Below the pieces are notes generated by a model, which saw only the letters and a list, made by a program, of their open reading frames with translations, did not search any database and had not been told where the DNA came from. A stretch of 64,000 nucleotides of DNA from Pseudomonas nunensis (lineage in GTDB: Bacteria; Pseudomonadota; Gammaproteobacteria; Pseudomonadales; Pseudomonadaceae): assembly GCF_024296925.1 (NCBI RefSeq), contig NZ_CP101125.1, positions 6,512,501-6,576,500 on the forward strand. The letters run 5' to 3'. The first letter of the stretch is position 1. Every line of letters begins with the position of its first letter. This document shows, one piece after another, positions 28,979 to 38,322 of the stretch. Position numbers and translations under genes: made by a program.

Positions 28979-29584
28979 TCAGCCTGCGAAATACCACGCC
29001 TTGTCGGTCACCGTTCCTTGCAACGGCACATCCCAGCTCGCTTGAGCCAATCGTTCGACCTTCTGACATTCATGGGCCAGCCCCAACAGCGTCGGCTTGC
29101 GCCAGGTTTTGCGCCGCGCCAGATACGCCAGGCTGCGGTCGTAGAAACCACCGCCCATGCCCAGGCGCCCGCCGACATCGTCAAAACCCACCAATGGCAA
29201 CAGCACCAGATCGAGCGCCCAGACTTTGCGTTGCCGGGCGACGTTGTGCCGTGGTTCGAGAATGCGGAAGCGGTTGGGTTTGAGTTTTTCGCCGGGGCGA
29301 ATTCGCTGGAACACCATTTTGGTTCGCGGCCAGGCGCTGAGCACCGGCAGATAAGTCGCCTTGCCCCGGCGTTGCGCGGCACGCAGCAACACGCGCGGAT
29401 CGATTTCACCGTCAGTGGGCAGATACAGAGAGATATGTTTTGCGCGGCGAAACTGTGGATGCTGGGCCAGCTGCTTATATAGCCCGCGAGCGGCCTGGCG
29501 CTGTTGACTGGGTGTCAGGGCGCGGCGGGCCTTGCGCAGCATGCGTCGAAGTTGCGGGCGGGGAAGCAGCGCAGGTTCGGTCAT
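28979..29584 (-). CDS. fau: 5-formyltetrahydrofolate cyclo-ligase
   Basis: This 201-residue enzyme uses ATP to convert 5-formyl-THF to 5,10-methenyl-THF, recycling a folate by-product of serine hydroxymethyltransferase. It contains RRMLRKARRALTPSQQRQAA at the N-terminus, ISLYLPTDGEIDPRVLL and the ATP-site motif GGRLGMGGGFYDRSLAYL. In many gamma-proteobacteria the gene (ygfA) follows zapA and the 6S RNA gene, and it does here. A terminator lies between 6S RNA and this gene. Confidence 0.94.
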   Translation of the reverse strand: MTEPALLPRPQLRRMLRKARRALTPSQQRQAARGLYKQLAQHPQFRRAKHISLYLPTDGEIDPRVLLRAAQRRGKATYLPVLSAWPRTKMVFQRIRPGEKLKPNRFRILEPRHNVARQRKVWALDLVLLPLVGFDDVGGRLGMGGGFYDRSLAYLARRKTWRKPTLLGLAHECQKVERLAQASWDVPLQGTVTDKAWYFAG

Positions 29585-29624
29585 GAATTCAGCTTCGGCA
29601 GGACGAATACGTAAAGCGTACCCG

Positions 29625-29660
29625 TAAAAAAGCCGATGCCGGTATTTAAACCGGCATCGG
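29625..29660 (-). terminator. Intrinsic terminator after 6S RNA
   Basis: A perfect 10-bp stem CCGATGCCGG/CCGGCATCGG with an 8-base loop is followed on the minus strand by a U-run. It lies between the 6S RNA gene and fau and would limit read-through. Confidence 0.9.
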
Positions 29661-29667
29661 ACTGGAA

Positions 29668-29850
29668 TCAGGCTCCCCGGATGAACCGCTGCTGACTTAG
29701 CCCTTGAACCCGAAAGTTCAAGGTGGAAGATGCAGTAGGCTTTAAGGCTTTCCGTCTAGCGGACATGCACACCAGCCCAACGTGCAGCCTCCAGGGTAGT
29801 GCGAATCGGCTCAGGGACGTGGTCAACTGGCAAGCACCCCAGGGAGTGAC
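29668..29850 (-). ncRNA. ssrS: 6S RNA (RNA polymerase regulator)
   Basis: 6S RNA binds sigma-70 RNA polymerase and accumulates in stationary phase. On the minus strand between zapA and fau the sequence contains the conserved CCCTGAGCCGATTC, CCCTGGAGGCTGCACGTTGG, GTGCATGTCCGCTAGACGG and AAGCCTTAAAGCC blocks, then CTTGAACTTTCGGGTTCAAG, all typical of Pseudomonas 6S RNA. Outer bases 5' CTCCC and 3' GGGAG can pair as the closing stem. Ends are approximate, taken from that stem and the usual 180-base length. Confidence 0.9.
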
Positions 29851-29878
29851 GCGAGTATACCCCAAGCGGTTTCGCGTT

Positions 29879-30196
29879 TCAGCCCTTGGTGACGTCCGGA
29901 TCGGTTGCGAGCACCAGATCGACGCGATCGAGCAGGTCGCGAACCTGCTCACGGGTCGAACCGCTGGCCTGTACGTCCGGGCGTTCTTCCTTGTGCAGCA
30001 GGTCGTGGGTAATGTTCAGCGCGGCCATCACGGCGATACGGTCGGCACCGATGACTTTGCCGCTGCTGCGGATTTCGCGCATCTTGCCGTCCAGGTAACG
30101 GGCGGCACTCACCAGGTTGCTGCGCTCTTCCTGGGGGCAGATGATCGAATATTCTTTGTCGAGGATCTGCACGGTAACGCTATTGCTTGAACTCAT
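29879..30196 (-). CDS. zapA: Cell division protein ZapA
   Basis: ZapA is a cytosolic coiled-coil protein that bundles FtsZ filaments in the Z-ring. The 105-residue protein contains VTVQILDKEYSIICPQEER, then a helical segment ARYLDGKMREIRSSGKVIGADRIAVMAALN and a second helix LLHKEERPD. Its start overlaps the end of the ZapB-like gene by four bases (ATGA), so the two are cotranscribed. 6S RNA lies just downstream on the same strand. Confidence 0.93.
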   Translation of the reverse strand: MSSSNSVTVQILDKEYSIICPQEERSNLVSAARYLDGKMREIRSSGKVIGADRIAVMAALNITHDLLHKEERPDVQASGSTREQVRDLLDRVDLVLATDPDVTKG

Positions 30197-30402
30197 GAGT
30201 CTTGCTCCAGGGCTTTGAGGCGCGAAATCATCGATTCGACCTTACGCCGGGCGATTTCGTTTTTTTCAATGAGGTGCGCGCGTTCCTCGCGCCAGGTTTT
30301 TTCCTGCGCTAATAGGAGTCCGTTTTGGCTCTTTAGTTGCTCGACTCGGCTAATTAGCAGCTCAAGTCTTGCCATCAGCGCTTGCAGATCGGTGTCTTCC
30401 AT
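30193..30402 (-). CDS. ZapB-like coiled-coil protein (TIGR02449 family)
   Basis: This 69-residue protein is almost entirely coiled coil (MEDTDLQALMARLELLISRV, then heptads with Leu and Ile). The family is found in gamma-proteobacteria upstream of zapA. The ATG at 30402 is preferred over the GTG three codons earlier. The stop overlaps the zapA start. A role with ZapA in division is likely from context and shape, but is not proved for this family. Confidence 0.85.
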   Translation of the reverse strand: MEDTDLQALMARLELLISRVEQLKSQNGLLLAQEKTWREERAHLIEKNEIARRKVESMISRLKALEQDS

Positions 30403-30530
30403 TGTGTCCACTGAATTTGTGTCTGATGGGGGAAAGCTGCTGGACAGCCTTTAATAGTCTTGGCGAGTCTGTCGATGTAGGATACAAGGCCTTCATTCTA
30501 GACATAGCGCCGTCTGGCGCCTAGCTGCCC

Positions 30531-31088
30531 ATGCCCATTCAGAATTCCCCGTACCAAGCCTTCGCCTCCCTGCTGACTTCCAGCGGTCATAACGTCTCGC
30601 CTGCCGAACTGCACGGCCTGTTGCTCGGTCGCAGTTGCGCCGGTGCGGGCTTTGAAGCCGACAGCTGGCTGTCCGACGCTGGCGAGCTGCTCGAAGGCGA
30701 GCCGCAAGACAACGTTCGCAACGCCTTGATCGGCCTGCAAGAGATGGTCAAGGGCGAGCTGACCGGCGACGACATGACCGTCGTCCTGCTGCTGCCAACC
30801 GACGATGCGCCGCTGGCGGACCGCGCTGCCGCGCTGGGCCAATGGTGCCAGGGCTTCCTCGCCGGTTTCGGCCTGACTTACCGCGACAATGCGCTGAGCA
30901 CTGAAGCGACCGAGGTCCTGCAGGACCTGGCCGCCATCGCCCAGGTGCAAGACGCCCTGGAAGAGTCCGACGACGGCGAAAGCGACTACATGGAAGTCAT
31001 GGAGTACCTGCGCGTCGCGCCGCTGCTGCTGTTCACCGAAACCAAGAAACCTGCCGAGCCGGCTGCCGCCAAACCGTCGTTGCATTAA
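30531..31088 (+). CDS. YgfB/YecA family protein (UPF0149)
   Basis: This 185-residue helical protein is of the UPF0149 family: [20 protein letters not shown] and [21 protein letters not shown]. It lacks the C-terminal SEC-C zinc motif of YecA and so is closer to YgfB. It heads the ygfB-pepP-ubiH cluster, the order also seen in E. coli, and diverges from zapA. In P. aeruginosa the YgfB homologue has been linked to beta-lactam resistance by repressing ampDh3, which is from memory. Confidence 0.88.
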   Translation: MPIQNSPYQAFASLLTSSGHNVSPAELHGLLLGRSCAGAGFEADSWLSDAGELLEGEPQDNVRNALIGLQEMVKGELTGDDMTVVLLLPTDDAPLADRAAALGQWCQGFLAGFGLTYRDNALSTEATEVLQDLAAIAQVQDALEESDDGESDYMEVMEYLRVAPLLLFTETKKPAEPAAAKPSLH

Positions 31089-31115
31089 TCGTCTGCCAGG
31101 GAAAGCCATCTGCCC

Positions 31116-32450
31116 ATGATTCATATCCCGAAATCGGAATACAGTCGTCGCCGCAAGGCCTTGATGGCGCAGATGGAACCCAACAGCATCGCGATCCTGC
31201 CCGCCGCCGCGGTAGCCATCCGCAACCGCGACGTCGAGCACGTTTACCGTCAGGACAGCGACTTCCAGTACCTCAGCGGTTTCCCCGAGCCTCAAGCCGT
31301 CATCGTTTTGATGCCCGGCCGTGAGCACGGCGAATACCTGCTGTTTTGCCGTGAGCGCAACGCCGAGCGCGAACTGTGGGACGGCCTGCGCGCCGGCCAG
31401 GAAGGCGCGATTCGCGACTTCGGTGCCGACGACGCGTTCCCGATCACTGACATCGACGACATCCTGCCGGGCCTGATCGAAGGGCGCGACCGGGTGTATT
31501 CGGCCATGGGCAGCAACCCTGAATTCGACCGGCACTTGATGGACTGGATCAATGTGATCCGCTCTAAAGCGCACCTCGGCGCCCAGCCGCCGAACGAATT
31601 CGTTGCCCTGGATCATCTGCTGCACGACATGCGCCTGTATAAATCGGCGGCAGAAGTGAAGGTGATGCGTGAAGCCGCACGGATTTCCGCCCAGGCGCAT
31701 ATCCGCGCGATGCAGGCCAGCCGCGCCGGGTTGCATGAGTTCAGCCTGGAAGCCGAGCTTGATTACGAGTTCCGCAAGGGCGGGGCGAAGATGCCGGCTT
31801 ATGGCTCGATCGTCGCGTCGGGGCGCAACAGCTGCATCCTGCATTACCAGCAGAATGACGCGGTGCTCAAGGACGGTGACCTGGTGCTGATCGATGCCGG
31901 TTGCGAGATCGATTGCTACGCCAGCGACATCACCCGCACCTGGCCGGTCAGCGGCAAGTATTCAGCCGAGCAGAAGGCGATCTACGAGTTGGTGCTGGCC
32001 TCGCAAGAAGCGGCGTTCGCCGAGATCGCGCCGAACAAACACTGGAATCAGGCACACGAAGCCACGGTCCGGGTGATTACCACCGGGCTGGTGAAACTGG
32101 GCCTGTTGCAGGGCGATGTCGACGAGTTGATCGCCAGCGAAGCTTATAAAGCGTTTTACATGCACCGCGCCGGCCACTGGCTGGGCATGGATGTGCACGA
32201 CGTCGGCGAGTACAAGGTCGGCGGCGAATGGCGCGTGCTGGAAGTCGGCATGGCGCTGACGGTGGAGCCGGGGATCTACATCTCCCCCGACAACCCGAAC
32301 GTGGCGAAGAAATGGCGCGGCATTGGCGTGCGCATTGAGGACGATGTAGTCGTGACTAAAACCGGTTGTGAAATCCTGACGAAAGGCGTGCCGAAAACGG
32401 TCGCCGAGATCGAGGCCTTGATGGCGCAAGCACGGACACAAGCGGCATGA
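31116..32450 (+). CDS. pepP: Xaa-Pro aminopeptidase P
   Basis: PepP removes N-terminal residues that precede proline. The 444-residue protein has the AMP_N domain (MIHIPKSEYSRRRKALMAQM) and a C-terminal pita-bread metalloprotease domain with metal ligands in LIDAGCEIDCYASDITRTWP (two Asp), HRAGHWLGMDVHDVG (His), MALTVEPGIYI (Glu) and GVRIEDDV (Glu), typical for two manganese ions. It begins 27 bases after the ygfB-like gene and overlaps ubiH by four bases. Confidence 0.95.
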   Translation: MIHIPKSEYSRRRKALMAQMEPNSIAILPAAAVAIRNRDVEHVYRQDSDFQYLSGFPEPQAVIVLMPGREHGEYLLFCRERNAERELWDGLRAGQEGAIRDFGADDAFPITDIDDILPGLIEGRDRVYSAMGSNPEFDRHLMDWINVIRSKAHLGAQPPNEFVALDHLLHDMRLYKSAAEVKVMREAARISAQAHIRAMQASRAGLHEFSLEAELDYEFRKGGAKMPAYGSIVASGRNSCILHYQQNDAVLKDGDLVLIDAGCEIDCYASDITRTWPVSGKYSAEQKAIYELVLASQEAAFAEIAPNKHWNQAHEATVRVITTGLVKLGLLQGDVDELIASEAYKAFYMHRAGHWLGMDVHDVGEYKVGGEWRVLEVGMALTVEPGIYISPDNPNVAKKWRGIGVRIEDDVVVTKTGCEILTKGVPKTVAEIEALMAQARTQAA

Positions 32451-33634
32451 GTCGAGTCAATCTTGCAATCATCGGTGGGGGCCTGGTCGGCGCCAGTCTG
32501 GCGTTGGCGTTGCAAGCCGGGGCCAAGGCGCGCGGCTGGAAGATCGTGCTGATCGAACCGTTCGCCCCCGGTGACACCTATCAGCCGAGCTACGACGCCC
32601 GTTCTTCGGCGCTGTCCTATGGCGCCAAGCAGATTTATCAACGGTTGGGCGTGTGGCAGGAAATCTCCCGCCGCGCCGAGCCGATCAAGCAGATTCATGT
32701 CTCCGACCGTGGGCGTTTTTCCACGGCGCGACTGTCGGCGATGGAAGAGGGCGTTCCGGCGCTGGGTTATGTGGTGGAAAACGCCTGGCTCGGCCAATGC
32801 CTCTGGCAAGGCCTGGACAAGGAAGTGGTCAGTTGGCGCTGCCCGGCGGAAGTCACCCGCATGGAACCGCTGACCGATGGCTATCGCTTGACCCTCAATG
32901 ACGAAACCACGCTGGAATGCGACCTCGCGGTGCTCGCCGATGGCGGCCGTTCCGGTCTGCGCGAGCAACTGGGGATCGGCATCAAAAAGCGCCCGTACAA
33001 CCAGAGCGCGCTGATCGCTAACATCACCCCGAGCGAATCCCACAACGGCATGGCGTTCGAGCGCTTCACCGATGAAGGCCCGATGGCGCTGTTGCCGCTG
33101 CCGGACAATCGCTGCGCGTTGGTCTGGACCCGTCTGGGCATGGACGCGCAACGGCTGGCGGCCCTCGACGAAAAGAGCTTCCTCAGCGAATTGCAGGGCG
33201 TGTTCGGTTATCGCCTGGGCACGTTGAAACAGGTTGGCGCGCGGCATTTGTACCCGCTGACCTTGATCGAGGCCGAAGAGCAGGTGCGTCCGCATCTGGC
33301 GATTCTCGGCAACGCCGCTCACAGCTTGCATCCGATCGCGGGGCAGGGCTTCAACCTGTCCTTGCGCGATGCCCAGGCCTTGGCCGATGCGTTGCTGGCC
33401 AGCGAAACCTCGCCCGGCGACTTTGCGACGTTGCAGGCTTATCGCGAACGCCAGCGCATGGATCAGAACCTGACCGTGGGCTTCTCCGATCAGGTCACGC
33501 GCCTGTTTGGCAGCACCCAGCCGTTGGTGTCCCTGGGCCGCAACATCGGCCTGCTCGGTCTCGACCTGTTGCCGCCGGCCAAACGCTGGTTCGCCCGGCA
33601 GGCCATGGGTTTGGGTACTCGCCCGGATGCTTAA
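32447..33634 (+). CDS. ubiH: 2-polyprenyl-6-methoxyphenol hydroxylase (UbiH)
   Basis: UbiH is a flavoprotein monooxygenase of ubiquinone synthesis that hydroxylates the ring with O2 and NAD(P)H. The 395-residue protein has the FAD motifs IIGGGLVGASLALAL at the N-terminus, LADGGRSGLREQL near residue 165 and GNAAHSLHPIAGQGFNLSLRD near 285. The start overlaps the pepP stop (ATGA). The third gene downstream (34116) is a paralogue that probably hydroxylates another ring position. Confidence 0.93.
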   Translation: MSRVNLAIIGGGLVGASLALALQAGAKARGWKIVLIEPFAPGDTYQPSYDARSSALSYGAKQIYQRLGVWQEISRRAEPIKQIHVSDRGRFSTARLSAMEEGVPALGYVVENAWLGQCLWQGLDKEVVSWRCPAEVTRMEPLTDGYRLTLNDETTLECDLAVLADGGRSGLREQLGIGIKKRPYNQSALIANITPSESHNGMAFERFTDEGPMALLPLPDNRCALVWTRLGMDAQRLAALDEKSFLSELQGVFGYRLGTLKQVGARHLYPLTLIEAEEQVRPHLAILGNAAHSLHPIAGQGFNLSLRDAQALADALLASETSPGDFATLQAYRERQRMDQNLTVGFSDQVTRLFGSTQPLVSLGRNIGLLGLDLLPPAKRWFARQAMGLGTRPDA

Positions 33635-34112
33635 GTGGCTGACTGCAAAATTCGGCAAGGCGCGCTTGATGCGTTGGGTCATGACGTTCTACCCGCCGTA
33701 CCTCGGCGCCGGTGTCCGAGTGCGGCACATCAGCGATGACTTTCGGGACATCAAGGTGTCCATGGGCCTGGGCTGGTACAACCGCAATTACGTCGGCACC
33801 CAGTTCGGTGGCAGCCTGTATTCGATGGTCGATCCGTTCTACATGCTGATGCTGATGGAAAACCTTGGGCACCGGTACATCGTCTGGGACAAGGCCGCCG
33901 ACATCGATTTCATTGCGCCGGGCAAAGGCCCGGTGTTCGCCCGTTTCAACATCGACGAGACCTTGCTCGACGAAATCCGCCGGCAGACGGCGAGTGGCGA
34001 AAAATACCTGCCGCAGTTGCAGGTCGATATTCACGACGGCGCCGGCACCTTGGTGGCGCGGGTCGAAAAAACCCTTTACGTGCGGCTCAAGCCGCAAGCG
34101 AGACAGGCTTAA
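33627..34112 (+). CDS. DUF4442 (hotdog-fold) protein
   Basis: This 161-residue protein starts at ATG 33627, eight bases inside ubiH, and shows the DUF4442 hotdog-fold pattern VSMGLGWYNRNYVGTQFGGSLYS followed by MVDPFYMLMLMENLG. Hotdog proteins are often thioesterases, but the catalytic residue cannot be assigned with certainty. It is wedged between two ubiquinone hydroxylase genes with near-zero spacing, so it is part of the same operon. Its job there is unknown. Confidence 0.85.
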   Translation: MLKWLTAKFGKARLMRWVMTFYPPYLGAGVRVRHISDDFRDIKVSMGLGWYNRNYVGTQFGGSLYSMVDPFYMLMLMENLGHRYIVWDKAADIDFIAPGKGPVFARFNIDETLLDEIRRQTASGEKYLPQLQVDIHDGAGTLVARVEKTLYVRLKPQARQA

Positions 34113-34115
34113 AGC

Positions 34116-35339
34116 ATGGAAATGCGCGCAGATCTGCTGATTGTCGGGGCCGGAATGGTCGGTAGCGCCCTGGCGCTGGCGTTGCAGGACAGCGGGCTGG
34201 AAGTCCTGCTGCTGGACGGCAGCCCCATGAGCGTCAAACCCTTCGACGCCCAAGCGACATTCGAGCCGCGAGTCAGCGCCTTGTCCGCCGCCAGCCAGCG
34301 CATTCTTGAGCGCCTCGGCGTGTGGGACGGCATCGCCAGCCGGCGCAGCAGCCCCTACACCGACATGCACGTCTGGGACGGCAGCGGCACCGGGCAAATC
34401 CACTTTTCGGCGGCCAGTGTGCACGCCGACGTGTTGGGCCATATCGTCGAAAACCGCGTGGTTCAGGACGCCTTGCTCGACCGTTTGCACGACTGCGACC
34501 TCGGCATGCTGGCCAATGCGCGCCTGGAGCAGATGCGCCGCTCCGGCGATGACTGGCTGCTGACCCTGGCCGATGGCCGCACCTTGCGCGCGCCGTTGGT
34601 GATCGCGGCGGATGGCGCCAACTCGGCGGTGCGACGCCTGACCGGTGTCGCGACCCGCGAATGGGACTACATGCATCACGCGATCGTGACCAGCGTGCGC
34701 AGCTTCAAACCGCATCAGATGACCGCTTGGCAGCGGTTTACCGATAACGGTCCGCTGGCGTTTCTGCCGCTGGAGCGGGACGGTCAACAGGATTGGTGTT
34801 CGATCGTCTGGTCCACCACGCCGAGTGAAGCCGAACGCCTGATGGCGCTGGATGACCAAGGTTTCTGCCGCGAGCTGGAACGAGCCTTCGAGGGGCGTTT
34901 GGGTACAGTGCTCAGCGCTGATCCGCGTGTGTGCGTGCCGCTACGTCAGCGGCATGCCAAGCGTTACGTGGCGGAAGGTCTGGCGCTGATCGGCGATGCG
35001 GCGCACACCATCCACCCGTTGGCCGGGCAGGGCGTGAACCTCGGTTTCCTGGATGCGGCGGTGTTGGCTGAAGTGTTGCTGCAAGCGGCGGAACGCGGTG
35101 AGCGCCTGGCGGATGTGAAAGTCCTCAGCCGTTACGAGCGTCGGCGCATGCCGCACAACCTGGCGCTGATGGCGGCGATGGAAGGTTTCGAGCGCCTGTT
35201 TCAGGCCGATCCGCTGCCGGTGCGCTGGTTGCGTAATGCCGGGTTGAAGATCGTCGAGCAGTTGCCGGAGGCCAAGGCGTTGTTTGTGCGTGAAGCGCTG
35301 GGGTTGACTGGGGATTTGCCGGCGCTCGCCAAGGCCTGA
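34116..35339 (+). CDS. UbiH/UbiI-family FAD-dependent hydroxylase
   Basis: This 407-residue protein is a second flavin monooxygenase of the UbiH/F/I/VisC family: LIVGAGMVGSALALALQDSG, ADGANSAVRRLTGV near residue 170 and GDAAHTIHPLAGQGVNLGFLD near 290. It follows the DUF4442 gene after three bases. It probably acts as UbiI or UbiF in ubiquinone ring hydroxylation; the exact position cannot be told from sequence alone. The operon ends with a REP doublet. Confidence 0.9.
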   Translation: MEMRADLLIVGAGMVGSALALALQDSGLEVLLLDGSPMSVKPFDAQATFEPRVSALSAASQRILERLGVWDGIASRRSSPYTDMHVWDGSGTGQIHFSAASVHADVLGHIVENRVVQDALLDRLHDCDLGMLANARLEQMRRSGDDWLLTLADGRTLRAPLVIAADGANSAVRRLTGVATREWDYMHHAIVTSVRSFKPHQMTAWQRFTDNGPLAFLPLERDGQQDWCSIVWSTTPSEAERLMALDDQGFCRELERAFEGRLGTVLSADPRVCVPLRQRHAKRYVAEGLALIGDAAHTIHPLAGQGVNLGFLDAAVLAEVLLQAAERGERLADVKVLSRYERRRMPHNLALMAAMEGFERLFQADPLPVRWLRNAGLKIVEQLPEAKALFVREALGLTGDLPALAKA

Positions 35340-35364
35340 GATTTTCGCTGGGGCTGATGGCCTC

Positions 35365-35428
35365 TTCGCGGGCAAGCCTCGCTCCTACAGGGTTTAGGTG
35401 ATCCGTAGGAGCGAGGCTTGCCCGCGAA
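35365..35428. repeat. REP doublet, family b
   Basis: Inverted copies with TTCGCG outermost and a short spacer lie after the ubiI-like gene, in the 217-base gap before the iron-binding protein gene. Confidence 0.9.
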
Positions 35429-35556
35429 GGCGTCGGAACATCCAACGCACATTCCAACCTGTGCAACATCTGGTAACTCACCCGCAAACTGTTCGATTGA
35501 GCTGGCAAATGTGAGTCCTTATCATTTGGCCTCATTTATCAATCGAGACCGCTCCC

Positions 35557-36561
35557 ATGTTGGCACCGAAGCGTCTATTGACCGCGCTGGCCCTGACCCT
35601 GATCGGCAGCACCGCCGCCCAGGCCGCCGACGAGGTGGTGGTTTACTCTTCACGCATCGACGAGCTGATCAAGCCAGTCTTCGATGCCTACACCGCGAAA
35701 ACCGGTGTGCAGGTGAAGTTCATCACCGACAAGGAAGCGCCGCTGATGCAGCGCATCAAGGCCGAGGGTGAAAACGCCACCGCCGACCTGCTGCTGACCG
35801 TTGATGCCGGCAACCTCTGGCAGGCCGAGCAGATGGGCATTCTCCAGCCGTTCACTTCCAAGACCATCGACGCGAACATTCCTTTGCAATATCGCGCCGC
35901 GTCCCACGCCTGGACCGGCCTGAGCCTGCGTGCGCGGACCATCGCCTATTCCACTGACCGCGTGAAACCCGGTGAACTGACCACCTACGAAGGTCTGGCC
36001 GACAAGCAATGGGAAGGCCGCCTGTGCCTGCGCACGGCGAAGAAGGTCTACAACCAGTCGCTGACCGCCACCATGATCGAAGTCCACGGCGCCGATAAGA
36101 CCGAGAAGATCCTCAAGGGTTGGGTGAGCAACCTGTCCACCGACGTGTTCTCCGATGACATCGCGGTGCTGGAAGCGATCAACGCTGGCCAGTGCGACGT
36201 CGGTATCGTCAACACCTATTACTACGGCCGCCTGCACAAGCAGAAACCGGACCTGGCAGTGAAGCTGTTCTGGCCGAACCAGGGCGACCGTGGCGTGCAC
36301 GTCAATCTGTCGGGTATCGGCCTGACCAAACATGCGCCGCACCCGGAAGCGGCCAAGGCACTGGTGGAGTGGATGACCACGCCGGAAGCGCAGAAGATCT
36401 TCGCCGATGTGAACCAGGAATTCCCGGCCAACCCGGCGGTACAGCCATCGGCTGAAGTAGCGAGCTGGGGCAAGTTTGTTGCGGATACCTTGCCGGTGGA
36501 AATTGCTGGCAAGCGTCAGGCCGAAGCGATTCGCATGATGGATCGCGCTGGCTGGAACTGA
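35557..36561 (+). CDS. Iron ABC transporter substrate-binding protein (FbpA type)
   Basis: This 334-residue periplasmic protein has a Sec signal ending AAQAADE (about residue 24) and the ferric-binding family fold, with [40 protein letters not shown] and the tyrosine pair [11 protein letters not shown] that holds Fe(III) in FbpA/FutA proteins. It probably delivers ferric iron to the permease encoded downstream. A long inverted repeat follows the stop. No ATPase gene is next to it. Confidence 0.9.
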   Translation: MLAPKRLLTALALTLIGSTAAQAADEVVVYSSRIDELIKPVFDAYTAKTGVQVKFITDKEAPLMQRIKAEGENATADLLLTVDAGNLWQAEQMGILQPFTSKTIDANIPLQYRAASHAWTGLSLRARTIAYSTDRVKPGELTTYEGLADKQWEGRLCLRTAKKVYNQSLTATMIEVHGADKTEKILKGWVSNLSTDVFSDDIAVLEAINAGQCDVGIVNTYYYGRLHKQKPDLAVKLFWPNQGDRGVHVNLSGIGLTKHAPHPEAAKALVEWMTTPEAQKIFADVNQEFPANPAVQPSAEVASWGKFVADTLPVEIAGKRQAEAIRMMDRAGWN

Positions 36562-36566
36562 AGATC

Positions 36567-36659
36567 AAAAGATCGCAGCCTCGTTTCACTCGACAGCTCC
36601 TACATTGGGATCGCGTACCCCTGTAGGAGCTGTCGAGTGAAACGAGGCTGCGATCTTTT
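36567..36659. repeat. Perfect 38-bp inverted repeat (family d REP doublet), terminator-like
   Basis: Arms 36567-36604 and 36622-36659 are perfectly complementary over 38 bases with a 17-base spacer, and the right arm ends in a T-run. It is placed between the iron-binding protein and permease genes and may attenuate permease expression or shield the upstream mRNA. Confidence 0.9.
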
Positions 36660-36705
36660 TGCGGTGTACATACACTTCTGCTGATTCACCCCTGAGAGCT
36701 TTTCC

Positions 36706-38322
36706 TTGGCCCACCCCGCCCAACGCCGCTGGTACCCCCTGGTCTTCGCCATCGCCGCGTTGGTCCTGCTGCCCCTGAGCGTGCTGTTCTTCTGCTGGCA
36801 AACCATCGATCAACAAATCTGGTCCCACCTTTGGGACACGCAGATGCCACGGCTGTTGGGCAACACCCTGACCCTGGTGCTCGGCGTCGGTGTCGGCGTG
36901 ACGCTGTTGGGCGTGAGCCTGGCCTGGCTCACCAGCCTTTGCGAATTCCCCGGTCGGCGCTGGCTGGACTGGGCGTTGATGCTGCCGTTCGCGATTCCCG
37001 CCTACGTGCTGGCGTTCGTCTTCGTCGGCCTGTTGGATTTCGCGGGCCCCGTGCAAACCCTGATGCGCGATTGGTTCGGTACTGGGCTGCGATTGCCGCG
37101 CGTGCGTTCCACCGGTGGCGTGATCCTCGTGCTGGTGCTGGTGTTCTACCCCTACGTTTACCTGTTGGCGCGCACCGCGTTCCTCGCTCAGGGCAAAGGC
37201 CTGATGGAAGCCGCCCGAGTCCTCGGACAATCGCCATGGCAAGCGTTCTGGCGTGTCGCATTGCCCATGGCACGTCCGGCTATCGGTGCCGGTGTGGCGT
37301 TGGCTCTGATGGAAACCCTGGCGGATTTCGGCGCGGTGTCGGTGTTCAACTTCGACACCTTCACCACCGCGATCTACAAAACCTGGTACGGCTTCTTCAG
37401 CCTCTCGACCGCCGCGCAACTGGCCAGCCTGTTGTTGCTGGTGGTGATGGTCGTGTTGTACGGCGAGCGCCGCGCCCGGGGCGCCAATCGAGCGAGCAAC
37501 GAGCGACCACGGGTCAAGGCGCTGTATCACCTGCGCGGCATCAAGGCGTTGGCGGCGATGAGTTGGTGCGGGCTGGTGTTCGCCTGCGCCTTCGTGATTC
37601 CGATGCTGCAACTGCTCGTTTGGTTTTGGCAGCGCGGACGCTTCGATCTGGATGAGCGTTACGCCGGACTGATCGTCCACACCCTGTACCTCGGCGGTAT
37701 GGCCGCGCTGATCACCGTCAGCGTCGCCTTGCTGCTGGCGTTTGCCCGACGCCTGGCGCCGACCCGGGCGATTCGTTCCGGCGTCAGCCTGGCCAATCTC
37801 GGCTACGCCTTGCCCGGCTCGGTGTTGGCGGTGTCGATCATGCTGGCGTTCAGTTATCTGGATCGCGAATTGGTGATCCCGCTGTCGGGCTGGCTCGGCG
37901 GCGGGGGCAAGCCGTTGCTATTGGGCAGCCTGTCGGCGCTGATATTGGCCTATCTGGTGCGTTTCATTGCGGTGGCTTATGGGCCGCTGGAAAGCAGTCT
38001 GGCGCGAATACGGCCTTCTTTGCCCGAAGCGGCACGTAGCCTTGGGGTCAGTGGGCCACGACTGTTTTTCAAAGTGTATCTGCCGCTTTTGCTGCCCGGC
38101 ACTTTGAGCGCGGCGTTGCTGGTGTTCGTCGATGTGCTCAAGGAAATGCCCGCGACCTTGCTGATGCGCCCGTTTGGCTGGGACACGCTGGCAGTTCGCA
38201 TCTTTGAAATGACCAGCGAAGGAGAGTGGGCGAGGGCATCGTTGCCGGCGCTGACCCTGGTTTTGGTCGGACTGTTACCGGTCATCGGATTGATTCGACG
38301 TTCGGCGCATCGAAACGCCTAG
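36706..38322 (+). CDS. Iron ABC transporter permease (FbpB type)
   Basis: This 538-residue protein has two fused permease halves, about twelve transmembrane helices, as in FbpB/SfuB ferric transporters. EAA loops are visible at EAARVLGQSPWQAFWRVALP and EAARSLGVSGPRLFFKVYLP. The chosen start is TTG 36706 (AHPAQRRWYPLVF), with weak GAGAG upstream. It should work with the binding protein at 35557; the ATP-binding subunit must be encoded elsewhere. Confidence 0.88.
   Translation: MAHPAQRRWYPLVFAIAALVLLPLSVLFFCWQTIDQQIWSHLWDTQMPRLLGNTLTLVLGVGVGVTLLGVSLAWLTSLCEFPGRRWLDWALMLPFAIPAYVLAFVFVGLLDFAGPVQTLMRDWFGTGLRLPRVRSTGGVILVLVLVFYPYVYLLARTAFLAQGKGLMEAARVLGQSPWQAFWRVALPMARPAIGAGVALALMETLADFGAVSVFNFDTFTTAIYKTWYGFFSLSTAAQLASLLLLVVMVVLYGERRARGANRASNERPRVKALYHLRGIKALAAMSWCGLVFACAFVIPMLQLLVWFWQRGRFDLDERYAGLIVHTLYLGGMAALITVSVALLLAFARRLAPTRAIRSGVSLANLGYALPGSVLAVSIMLAFSYLDRELVIPLSGWLGGGGKPLLLGSLSALILAYLVRFIAVAYGPLESSLARIRPSLPEAARSLGVSGPRLFFKVYLPLLLPGTLSAALLVFVDVLKEMPATLLMRPFGWDTLAVRIFEMTSEGEWARASLPALTLVLVGLLPVIGLIRRSAHRNA

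Noticed and set aside
30498..35339. Long minus-strand open frames opposite ygfB, pepP, ubiH and the ubiI-like gene
   Set aside because: They are low-complexity reverse readings of well-supported genes and have no recognisable domain or ribosome-binding site.
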